From CAG-390 sp045541375 (GTDB taxonomy: Bacteria > Bacillota > Clostridia > Oscillospirales > CAG-272): DNA of 6,882 nt. Below are positions 1 through 5,036 of the stretch, one piece after another (the first letter of the stretch is position 1; every line of letters starts with the position of its first letter). The notes below the pieces were generated by a model that ran no database searches, had not been told where the DNA came from, and saw only the letters and a program-made list of their open reading frames with translations. The translations under genes and the position numbers were made by a program. The stretch covers positions 1 to 6,882 of the forward strand of contig JAZQJB010000031.1 in NCBI GenBank assembly GCA_045541375.1, given 5' to 3'.

Positions 1-28
1 TCACCCTTGTGAAACGATCGACTCATTC

Positions 29-216
29 CAAAATGTCGAAGCAAGCTTCGCCATTTTGAAGCGCGGAGGCGCGAGGCTTCAATATTTGCCTTCGGCAAAT
101 GTCGACTCTGCCTCGGCGGGTAAACACCGCCGTTTTCCTACGGAAAAACGTCAGAGCCGGCTCGCGCATTGAAATGAGGCTCCGCCTCAAACTCCGCAAA
201 CTTTTGAAAAAGTTTG
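29..216. repeat. Chain of small hairpins (intergenic repeat cluster)
   Basis: This gene-free stretch is almost entirely consecutive inverted repeats. At 29-58, CAAAATG/CATTTTG arms enclose CGAAGC/GCTTCG. At 56-82, TTGAAGC/GCTTCAA arms enclose CGCG/CGCG. At 84-100, ATTTGCC and GGCAAAT flank a TTC loop. At 114-132, CGGCGG pairs with CCGCCG. At 132-149, GTTTTCC pairs with GGAAAAAC. At 154-163 there is the palindrome GAGCCGGCTC. At 175-189, TGAGGC and GCCTCA flank TCC. At 197-216 two 9-base arms (CAAACTTTT/AAAAGTTTG) surround GA. Several loops are three bases long, as in the array at 3876-3993. The cluster lies beyond the 3' end of the minus-strand glycosidase and could protect or end its transcript, but no hairpin has a clean U-run on that strand. 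I see no coding frame that I would support in 1-296. Confidence 0.7.
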
Positions 217-265
217 AACAAAACTTCAGGCGTTTATAAAAACAAAATTATTCGCCCGCGTCTTT

Positions 266-295
266 CTGTCCACTGTCCACTAACCACTGTCCACT
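266..295. repeat. Short heptamer tandem repeat
   Basis: Read on the plus strand this is CTGTCCA, CTGTCCA, CTAACCA, CTGTCCA, ending just outside the stop codon of the minus-strand glycosidase. On the minus strand the units are AGTGGAC, AGTGGTT and AGTGGAC, AGTGGAC. The unit length and the AGT start match the AGTTTAG/AGTTATG heptamers at 3886-3993, which suggests one class of intergenic heptamer tracts. Confidence 0.6.
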
Positions 296-296
296 C

Positions 297-2003
297 TTAC
301 TCCTCACAAGCCGCACGGCGCTGAAGGATTGCCTTGAAGATCGCGGGGTCGAATTTGACTTCGCGGTTATAGGTATAAAGTCCGTTGACCTCCTGCTCGA
401 CGTCGGTCAGCTGGGTGTAGCAAAGACCGCCGATCGCGGGGTTGTCGAGGAGGGCATCGGTCAAGCCGCGGAATCTCTCGATGAATTCCTCGCCCGACTT
501 CGGCGCGTTGCCGTAGCCCCAGCCTGCTCCTTCGGGAGCCCAGCGGATTCCGCCGTACTCGGAAACGAAGGTGGTTGTGTAGCCGAAGTGGTTGCGCGGC
601 ATACCCTGGAGAGTGCCGTTGACTCTCATATCCTCATATCTCGCGCGGAAGGTCTCGGGATTCTGATCGTAATCGTGAACGTCCATGAAGTCGGAAACGT
701 GGTGAACGTGGGTCCATCCCGATGTGTCGATGTAGGCACGGGTCGGGTCGAAGGAGCGTGTCACTGCGCCGAGAGCGCGGACGAAATCGGGATCCTGATT
801 CTTCTGCGTTTCGTTGAGGGGACACCAGCCGATGATGGAGGGATGGTTGAAATCGCGCTCAACGCACTCGACCCACTCGGGAATGAAGTTTGCCCAAGCA
901 TCGGCGCGCGCGATGTCGAGTCCCCAGTTGCCGTGCTCGCCCCAAACGATGTAGCCCTCGCGGTCGCAATAGTAGAGGAATCGGGGCTCAAAGATCTTCT
1001 GATGCAGTCTTGCGCCATCGAATCCGCACGCCATCGAGCGCTTGATGTCGCCCAGCAGCTCCTCGTCGACCGAAGCGGTGTAGATTCCGTCGGGATAGAA
1101 GCCCTGGTCGAGGATGAGTCGCTGGAATACGCACTTGCCGTTGAGATAAAGGAATCCGTCCTTGACCTCAACCGAGCGCATACCGAAATATGTCTTGACC
1201 TCGTCGTCGCCGACCGAGATGGTCATATCGTAAAGTCTGCCCGCGCCGATCTCCCAAAGGTTGACCTCGGAGAGTTTTACGGTCACGGTTGCCATACCGT
1301 TCGAAACGCCTGCCTCGGCGCAGCCTGTGCAGTTTCCGCCAAAGCTTGTCTTGACCGAAACATTCTTGCCCTCGCATCCGATCGCGCTGACTGCGACGGT
1401 GACGGTGCCCGAGTGGATGTCGGTGTAGATCTTGAAATTCTTTATGTAGGAAGCGGGAACGCGCTCGAGCCAGACCGTCTGCCAGATGCCGGTGGTTCTG
1501 GTGTAGGAGCATCCGTGGGAGGCATACTCGGGGCACTGCTTGCCGCCGGGCTGATTGTGGGTGCGGATGACGTCATCGGCGCAAACGGTGATGATATTTT
1601 TGCCCTCACCGAGAGCATCGGTGATGTCTGCGTTCACGGGAACGTAGCCGCCGACGTGGTTGACGACGTTCTTGCCGTTTACCCATACTTCGGTCTTGTA
1701 GTCGCAAGCGCCGATATGGAGCAGGATGCGGTCAGAGCCGGTATTCCAACCCTCGGGAAGTGTGATCGCACGGCGATACCATACGCACTCGCAGAAATCG
1801 GTGTGACCAAGACCCGAAAGCACGCTTTCGCGGCAGAAGGGGACGGTGATCTTCTGGTCAAGCGCGGCATCGGCGTGGTAGAGCTTGCGCGCTCTGCCCG
1901 AGCGGCTGTAATCCTCGTGGAATTCCCACTCGCCGTTGAGGTTTACCCAATCGGCACGGTAAAAATCAGGACGCGGATGTTCGGGACGCGGAATATTCAT
2001 CAT
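297..2003 (-). CDS. Glycoside hydrolase family 2 protein (beta-galactosidase/beta-glucuronidase-like)
   Basis: This is a 568-residue retaining glycosidase that probably hydrolyses a terminal beta-linked sugar in the cytoplasm; no signal peptide is visible. Residues 1-180 fit the GH2 jelly-roll sugar-binding domain (NLNGEWEF at 21-28, WYRR at 75-78, VWVNGK at 106-111, GIWQTVWLE at 172-180). Residues 183-275 fit the Ig-like domain and about 277-568 the TIM barrel. The catalytic pair is visible: N397-E398 in GWCPLNE (acid/base) and E482 in FVSEYGG (nucleophile). The C-terminal YTQLTDVEQEVNGLYTYNR (529-547) is typical of the short GH2 group. Length is near that of GusA-type enzymes; the extra domains of long LacZ are absent. 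GAGGA at 2011-2015 precedes the first of two adjacent ATGs. It is transcribed alone from the promoter at 2054-2082. Catalysis in the GH2 family is secure, but I cannot tell galactoside from glucuronide or another substrate. Confidence 0.93.
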   Translation of the reverse strand: MMNIPRPEHPRPDFYRADWVNLNGEWEFHEDYSRSGRARKLYHADAALDQKITVPFCRESVLSGLGHTDFCECVWYRRAITLPEGWNTGSDRILLHIGACDYKTEVWVNGKNVVNHVGGYVPVNADITDALGEGKNIITVCADDVIRTHNQPGGKQCPEYASHGCSYTRTTGIWQTVWLERVPASYIKNFKIYTDIHSGTVTVAVSAIGCEGKNVSVKTSFGGNCTGCAEAGVSNGMATVTVKLSEVNLWEIGAGRLYDMTISVGDDEVKTYFGMRSVEVKDGFLYLNGKCVFQRLILDQGFYPDGIYTASVDEELLGDIKRSMACGFDGARLHQKIFEPRFLYYCDREGYIVWGEHGNWGLDIARADAWANFIPEWVECVERDFNHPSIIGWCPLNETQKNQDPDFVRALGAVTRSFDPTRAYIDTSGWTHVHHVSDFMDVHDYDQNPETFRARYEDMRVNGTLQGMPRNHFGYTTTFVSEYGGIRWAPEGAGWGYGNAPKSGEEFIERFRGLTDALLDNPAIGGLCYTQLTDVEQEVNGLYTYNREVKFDPAIFKAILQRRAACEE

Positions 2004-2053
2004 AGTTTTTTCCTCGCTTTTTATAGATTAAGGATTATTTTTATCCACTATAT

Positions 2054-2082
2054 ATGATACCAAATTTTCGCGCGTTTGTAAA
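2054..2082 (-). promoter_or_regulatory. Sigma-A-type promoter of the GH2 gene
   Basis: On the minus strand TTTACA (2077-2082) and TATCAT (2054-2059) are separated by exactly 17 bases, each one mismatch from the -35 and -10 consensus. The predicted transcript start is near 2047, giving a leader of about 45 bases that contains the GAGGA ribosome-binding site. No operator or catabolite (cre-like) site was recognised nearby. Confidence 0.7.
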
Positions 2083-2127
2083 GAGGATTTGGGATTTTTA
2101 TTGAAATAATTTGAGTGTTTGATTATT

Positions 2128-2472
2128 GTGCAGTACAGACTCCGATCTCCTCATTCACCGCTCCCCGCGGTCCCCTTTCCCCGCTGGGGAACGCTAATGG
2201 TTGGGTGATGACCGTCAACTATTCAGCGAAGATAACATATCAATATAATTTTGCATATCAAATTGGAAGATTTTATTGAAAAAGTTTGCACAAACTCCAT
2301 TACGAGTGCGGAATAATTTTAATAAAATATTCCGATCTGCCTAAACAAAATTATTGTAATATTCGATGTTCGCTGAATATCGAAGGAGCTTGCAGACACT
2401 TCTTTGCGTTCCCCAGCGGGGAAACGGGACCGCGGGCAGCGGTGAATGAGGAGATCGGAGTCTGTACTTCAC
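2128..2472. repeat. 345-bp imperfect palindrome (MITE-like inverted-repeat element)
   Basis: The outer arms 2132-2194 and 2406-2468 are inverted copies identical at 61 of 63 positions; three further bases pair beyond a single mismatch, out to 2128 and 2472. Each arm carries its own small hairpin, TTCCCC/GGGGAA around a 3-base loop. The inner 211 bp are also a decayed inverted repeat: TATTCAGCGAA near 2220 is matched by TTCGCTGAATA near 2369, and GGAAGATTTTATTG near 2265 by its approximate complement near 2325. The whole unit could fold into one long hairpin. No transposase or credible protein is encoded and no target-site duplication is obvious. It sits between two divergently transcribed genes without touching either promoter. 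The layout suits a non-autonomous mobile element or a large dispersed palindrome; copy number in the genome would decide. Confidence 0.75.
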
Positions 2473-2622
2473 TAACGACAAGCGTACAGTCTTTTGTATT
2501 GCTAACCAAGAAAATTTTGTTTGCATTTTTTTATTAATAACTTTCTTAAGTTGACAACATTGCAGCTTGCGGGAGGACCACGGTGGGTATACAGTGCCTA
2601 AGCAAAGATTTTATGCTGCATT

Positions 2623-2706
2623 GCGCGACCAAAGGTCGCGCGGGGTGACAGGATCGCGTACTTGCCTTCGGCAAGCATAACTTTCTGAAAAAGCTTGACC
2701 AAAACT
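2623..2706. repeat. Two small hairpins plus a copy of a dispersed motif
   Basis: At 2623-2641, GCGCGACC and GGTCGCGC flank an AAA loop. At 2661-2675, CTTGCC and GGCAAG flank TTC, the same GCC-TTC-GGC core as the hairpin at 84-100. At 2686-2706 lies a copy of the TGAAAAAGTTTG-type motif also found at 205-225 and 2277-2296. Nothing else is evident between the palindrome and the permease promoter, and no gene is supported in 2473-2874. Confidence 0.55.
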
Positions 2707-2809
2707 ATCCGTGGCGCTTTTTTCTTCGTTTGGGATAGAAAATGTGTCGCTAAAGGCAACTCACACAAAAAAATTATATAAATAGGTAGAAAATCGTCAA
2801 AAAATGCAC

Positions 2810-2838
2810 TTGAAGAGCGATGAAAAAAGTGGTAAAAT
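2810..2838 (+). promoter_or_regulatory. Promoter of the AEC permease gene
   Basis: TTGAAG (2810-2815) and TAAAAT (2833-2838) are spaced by 17 bases, matching consensus at four and five of six positions. The start would fall near 2845, leaving a leader of about 30 bases with the ribosome-binding site AAGGA seven bases before the ATG at 2875. Confidence 0.6.
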
Positions 2839-2874
2839 ATTGGAGTTATTTTATTATGGAAGAAGGATCAGTTT

Positions 2875-3864
2875 ATGGATTCGTTTATTTTCGCTCTCTC
2901 CGCTGTTGCGCCGATCGTTTTGGCTGTCATTGTCGGATACTTTTTCAAAAAGATCGGTATGATGGACGCGGATTTCGCCAAAAAGGCGAACAAGCTCGTT
3001 TTCCGCGCGTTTATGCCCGTTATGCTCTTCGTTAATATCTACAAGATGTCGCTTTCCGATGTCGATCTCGGCTTCATCGGATACTGCCTCATCGCGCTTT
3101 TCATCGTTTTCGCGCTCTCCATCCCCGCTTGTATGATGATCGCGGGCAAGAAGGATCGCGTTGGCGTTCTCGTTCAGGCTATTTTCCGTTCGGGTTACTC
3201 CCTGATCGGCATTCCCCTCGCAGGCTCGCTTTACGGCGATGAGGGTATGATGGCGGCAACCATTCTTTCCGCCGCGCTCATTCCTTGCTTCAACGTTCTT
3301 GCAGTAATCAGCCTTTCCGCTCTCGGCAACGACAGCGGTGAGAAGATTTCGCCGAAGAAGATCATTCTTGACATCATCAAGAACCCCCTCATCATCGGTA
3401 TCTTCGCGGCACTCGTTTGCGTTGCGGTTCGCACCTTCGTACTCGAGCCGATGGGAATCACCTTCAAACTTTCGAACATCACGCCACTTTTCCAGGTGCT
3501 TCAGTACCTCGCAAACCTTGCGATCCCGCTCGCGCTCCTCGTTCTTGGTGCACAGTTTGAGTTCTCGGCAGTTGCCGCGCTCAAAAAGGAGATCATTTTC
3601 GGCACTCTCACCCGCACCGTGATCGTTCCCGCGCTCGTCATCGGCGTGGCATTCCTTTTCTTCCGCGAAAGATTCAACGCCGCGCAGTTTGCCACCCTCG
3701 TTGCAGCCTTCGCGACCCCCGTTGCAGTCCCCAGCGTACCCATGGTTCAGGAAATGGGCGGCGACGTGACCCTCGCAGGTCAGCTCGTAGTCTGGTCCAC
3801 CCTCGTTTCAGCCCTCACCGTATTCCTCGTGACCTTCCTGCTTCGCATGGGAGGAGCGTTCTAA
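2875..3864 (+). CDS. AEC (auxin efflux carrier) family permease
   Basis: This 329-residue integral membrane protein fits the Mem_trans/AEC family of secondary transporters, which in bacteria move small organic anions such as malate or other carboxylates; the substrate here cannot be read from sequence. About ten membrane spans can be traced: roughly 4-23, 41-60, 66-88, 105-122, 127-148, 170-190, 206-226, 240-262, 272-292 and 304-324. Family landmarks are the RSGYSLIGIPLA segment (105-116), PLALLVLGAQ (218-227) and the proline-rich ATPVAVPSVPMVQEMGGD (280-297), which with the following helix forms the conserved C-terminal repeat. Length is normal for the family. AAGGA lies seven bases before the ATG; an earlier ATG at 2856 is out of frame. 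The gene appears monocistronic, with its own promoter and a terminator at 4001-4030. Codon third positions are C-rich, like the GH2 gene and unlike the genes to the right. Confidence 0.9.
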   Translation: MDSFIFALSAVAPIVLAVIVGYFFKKIGMMDADFAKKANKLVFRAFMPVMLFVNIYKMSLSDVDLGFIGYCLIALFIVFALSIPACMMIAGKKDRVGVLVQAIFRSGYSLIGIPLAGSLYGDEGMMAATILSAALIPCFNVLAVISLSALGNDSGEKISPKKIILDIIKNPLIIGIFAALVCVAVRTFVLEPMGITFKLSNITPLFQVLQYLANLAIPLALLVLGAQFEFSAVAALKKEIIFGTLTRTVIVPALVIGVAFLFFRERFNAAQFATLVAAFATPVAVPSVPMVQEMGGDVTLAGQLVVWSTLVSALTVFLVTFLLRMGGAF

Positions 3865-3875
3865 AAGTTATATTA

Positions 3876-3993
3876 GCCTGCGGCGAGTTTTGAGTTATGA
3901 TTGGCTACGCCAAGTTATGATGTGCCTGCGGCACAACTATAACGTTTGCGAAGCAAATTCATAACTGCCCGAAGGGCATCATAACTCTAAACT
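3876..3993. repeat. Nested hairpin array in heptamer repeats
   Basis: Four clear hairpins with 3-base loops occur in a row: TTGGC-TAC-GCCAA (3901-3913), TGTGCC-TGC-GGCACA (3921-3935), TTTGC-GAA-GCAAA (3945-3957) and TGCCC-GAA-GGGCA (3966-3978), preceded by GCC-TGC-GGC (3876-3884). The linkers are AGTTATGA on the left and its complement TCATAACT on the right. As a result 3886-3901 pairs with 3978-3993 (15 of 16), and 3913-3920 pairs with 3959-3966, enclosing the middle two hairpins. Outer units read as heptamers (AGTTTTG, AGTTATG; AGTTTAG, AGTTTAG, AGTTATG on the minus strand). It lies in the 3' untranslated region of the permease gene, before the terminator. Confidence 0.75.
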
Positions 3994-4000
3994 CTAAACT

Positions 4001-4030
4001 AAAATCCGCCCGAAATCCGGGCGGATTTTT
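4001..4030. terminator. Bidirectional intrinsic terminator
   Basis: A 10-bp GC-rich stem (AATCCGCCCG at 4003-4012, CGGGCGGATT at 4018-4027) with loop AAATC is followed by TTTTT on the plus strand and flanked by AAAA on the other side. It would end the permease transcript rightwards and the XRE transcript leftwards; the XRE stop codon starts at the very next base. Confidence 0.85.
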
Positions 4031-4264
4031 CTATTCTTCAATTTCATTAAAATATTCTTTGTCAAAAAATTCCGAGAGGGTAATTCCCGCGCCTTCGCAA
4101 AAACGCTTGACGGTTATTACTTTTGAACATTTTGTTCTGCCTTTAATGAGATCATATATAGCCGATGGCGACATACCGCCCTTCAGCGATGCATCGCAAA
4201 TGTTGATCTTCTTTTCCTCGCAGATCTCATTTATTCTCTTGATAATTGCTTCGTTCATTTGCAT
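4031..4264 (-). CDS. Small XRE/Cro-type HTH transcriptional repressor
   Basis: The protein is 77 residues, essentially one Cro/C1-type helix-turn-helix domain. Residues 3-18 form the first helix. NICDASLKGGMSPSAIYDLI (21-40) gives helices 2 and 3, with the recognition helix around SPSAIYDLIKG. TVKRFCEGAGITLSEFF (51-67) is the typical closing segment. The start at MQMNEAII is chosen because GAGGT stands nine bases upstream. An in-frame GTG at 4337-4339 would add 25 residues, but that stretch is the operator and promoter DNA and lacks an RBS. The gene is divergent from the SLOG-like gene, and the shared region carries three copies of one palindromic operator, one over its own predicted start point. 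The inferred role is a local repressor of itself and its neighbour. The inducing signal is unknown. Confidence 0.88.
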   Translation of the reverse strand: MQMNEAIIKRINEICEEKKINICDASLKGGMSPSAIYDLIKGRTKCSKVITVKRFCEGAGITLSEFFDKEYFNEIEE

Positions 4265-4280
4265 AATCACAGTACCTCTT

Positions 4281-4296
4281 TCGTGGAATTCCGTAA
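4281..4296. promoter_or_regulatory. Operator site 1 (candidate XRE binding site)
   Basis: TCGTGGAA|TTCCGTAA: the left half matches the shared half-site exactly, the right half at five of eight positions. It covers the predicted start point of the XRE transcript (about 4292), so binding would give autorepression. Confidence 0.6.
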
Positions 4297-4298
4297 TT

Positions 4299-4327
4299 AT
4301 TATATGATGAAACGAAAAATATCTCTC
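4299..4327 (-). promoter_or_regulatory. Probable promoter of the XRE gene
   Basis: A perfect TATAAT lies on the minus strand at 4299-4304, with start predicted near 4292. The hexamer 17 bases further up (GAGAGA) is a poor -35, so the promoter may be weak or need help. Its upstream end touches operator site 2. Confidence 0.4.
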
Positions 4328-4341
4328 GTGGAGTTCCACGA
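4326..4341. promoter_or_regulatory. Operator site 2 (best palindrome)
   Basis: TCGTGGAG|TTCCACGA is a 16-bp palindrome with one imperfect central pair, the most symmetric of three related sites. It lies between the two divergent promoters, ending two bases before the -35 of the SLOG gene and reaching the -35 position of the XRE promoter. Confidence 0.65.
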
Positions 4342-4343
4342 TA

Positions 4344-4372
4344 TTGACATTTATTTTGTTATGGGTTATAAT
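4344..4372 (+). promoter_or_regulatory. Perfect consensus promoter of the SLOG-like gene
   Basis: TTGACA (4344-4349) and TATAAT (4367-4372) are both exact consensus with a 17-base spacer, so unrepressed transcription should be strong. The start is predicted near 4379. Operator sites 2 and 3 bracket it on both sides. Confidence 0.85.
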
Positions 4373-4377
4373 ATAAA

Positions 4378-4393
4378 TATCGGGATTCCACGA
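4378..4393. promoter_or_regulatory. Operator site 3 (half-site)
   Basis: The right half TTCCACGA is exact; the left half TATCGGGA matches at four of eight. It covers the predicted start point of the SLOG transcript and runs up to the AAAGGA ribosome-binding site. Centre-to-centre distances between the three sites are about 45 and 52 bp. Confidence 0.5.
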
Positions 4394-4409
4394 AAGGACT
4401 GCGGAAAGT

Positions 4410-4862
4410 ATGGTAATTACATTTTTTGGTCATTCGACTATAACAAATGTTAAAGAAATAAAGAAGCAACTTGATAAAGCTATAAAAGAAAATATTTCCA
4501 AAGAAGATAGAGTTATATTTTATCTTGGCGGATACGGTGATTTTGATACTGTGGCGGCGGAAGTATGCAGAGAGATCAATGATGAATATAAACAAACCGA
4601 AACTGTCTTCGTTACGCCATATTTTTCTAAGTCACAGCAAAAAAAGATCAGAGAGATTGAAAAAATGAATCTTTATGATGCGACTATATATCCGCCACTT
4701 GAATCGTTTCCGCGACGCTGTGCAATAATCAAGCGAAACGAATGGATGGCGGATAACGCTGATCTGATCATTGCATACGTGCAATATTCCCACGGCGGAG
4801 CTTGTCGTGCGATGAATTATGCAGTTAAAAAGGGAAAAAGAGTGATTAATCTTGCACAATAA
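4410..4862 (+). CDS. SLOG-superfamily-like protein of unknown function
   Basis: The protein is 150 residues, soluble, with no signal peptide. It resembles a widespread Firmicutes group of small Rossmann-like proteins related to the SLOG superfamily (LOG, DprA, YpsA/DUF1273), whose members bind nucleotides or nucleotide-derived ligands. The visible pattern is: ITFFGHS at the N-terminus (3-9), the glycine-rich FYLGGYGDFD (37-46), TIYPPLESFPRRCAI (92-106), KRNEWMADNADLIIAYV (108-124), the SHGGACRA loop (127-134) and closing strand RVINLA (144-149). AAAGGA lies about eleven bases before the ATG. The gene runs from an exact consensus promoter bracketed by XRE operators and ends in its own terminator, so it is the obvious target of the divergent repressor. 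Some SLOG proteins belong to nucleotide-signalling or conflict systems, but no effector gene lies beside this one. Ligand and activity are unknown. AT-rich relative to the permease. Confidence 0.75.
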   Translation: MVITFFGHSTITNVKEIKKQLDKAIKENISKEDRVIFYLGGYGDFDTVAAEVCREINDEYKQTETVFVTPYFSKSQQKKIREIEKMNLYDATIYPPLESFPRRCAIIKRNEWMADNADLIIAYVQYSHGGACRAMNYAVKKGKRVINLAQ

Positions 4863-4864
4863 AT

Positions 4865-4894
4865 AATCCGCCCGAAATTCGGGCGGATTTTGCT
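4865..4894 (+). terminator. Intrinsic terminator of the SLOG-like gene
   Basis: The stem AATCCGCCCG/CGGGCGGATT (4865-4874, 4880-4889) with loop AAATT is followed by TTGCTTTT. Stem, loop and first T residues differ from the terminator at 4003-4029 by one base in 27. Confidence 0.85.
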
Positions 4895-4916
4895 TTTGTG
4901 TCTGCAAATATTTATG

Positions 4917-4945
4917 TAGACTAATTCACATATTTATGATATAAT
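4917..4945 (+). promoter_or_regulatory. Probable vegetative promoter of the sigma-factor gene
   Basis: TAGACT (4917-4922, four of six) and an exact TATAAT (4940-4945) are separated by 17 bases. The predicted start near 4952 leaves a leader of about 85 bases, within which an ECF-like promoter is also found. Confidence 0.5.
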
Positions 4946-4972
4946 TATTCTGAAAAATATTGAAATCATCTT

Positions 4973-4995
4973 AACCGTTTTGTCTTTCCGACGAC
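4973..4995 (+). promoter_or_regulatory. Possible ECF-type autoregulatory promoter
   Basis: AAC (4973-4975), 16 bases, then CGAC (4992-4995) reproduces the AAC...CGWC spacing of promoters used by Bacillus ECF factors such as sigma-X and sigma-W. The base context before AAC (TCTT) departs from TG(A/T). Position fits self-activation of the sigma gene, but a single match of this short pattern is weak evidence. Confidence 0.3.
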
Positions 4996-5036
4996 TATAT
5001 GTATGAAGGCGCCTGAAAACGGAAATGGAGAAGCAA

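Noticed and set aside
588..2057. A 489-codon open frame on the plus strand, antisense to the glycosidase
   Set aside because: It mirrors the GC-rich codon pattern of the real GH2 gene, gives a protein of repetitive low-information composition and has no ribosome-binding site; the opposite strand has full GH2 motifs.
2286..2537. An 83-codon frame inside and beyond the large palindrome
   Set aside because: Most of it is the translated right arm of the inverted repeat; there is no ribosome-binding site and the reading frame follows the repeat, not a gene.
2820..3035. A 71-codon frame overlapping the start of the permease gene
   Set aside because: It overlaps the well-supported permease start in another frame and begins within the permease promoter region.
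3876..3993. CRISPR-like array
   Set aside because: The repeated linkers are only about 8 bases, the intervening pieces are self-complementary hairpins, and no cas gene is present.
4265..4339. N-terminal extension of the XRE protein from a GTG
   Set aside because: The added 25 codons are made of the operator palindromes and the -10 element, and no Shine-Dalgarno site precedes the GTG, whereas GAGGT precedes the ATG at 4264.
4259..4453. A 64-codon plus-strand frame across the divergent control region
   Set aside because: It runs through both promoters and all three operators and overlaps the SLOG gene start in another frame.
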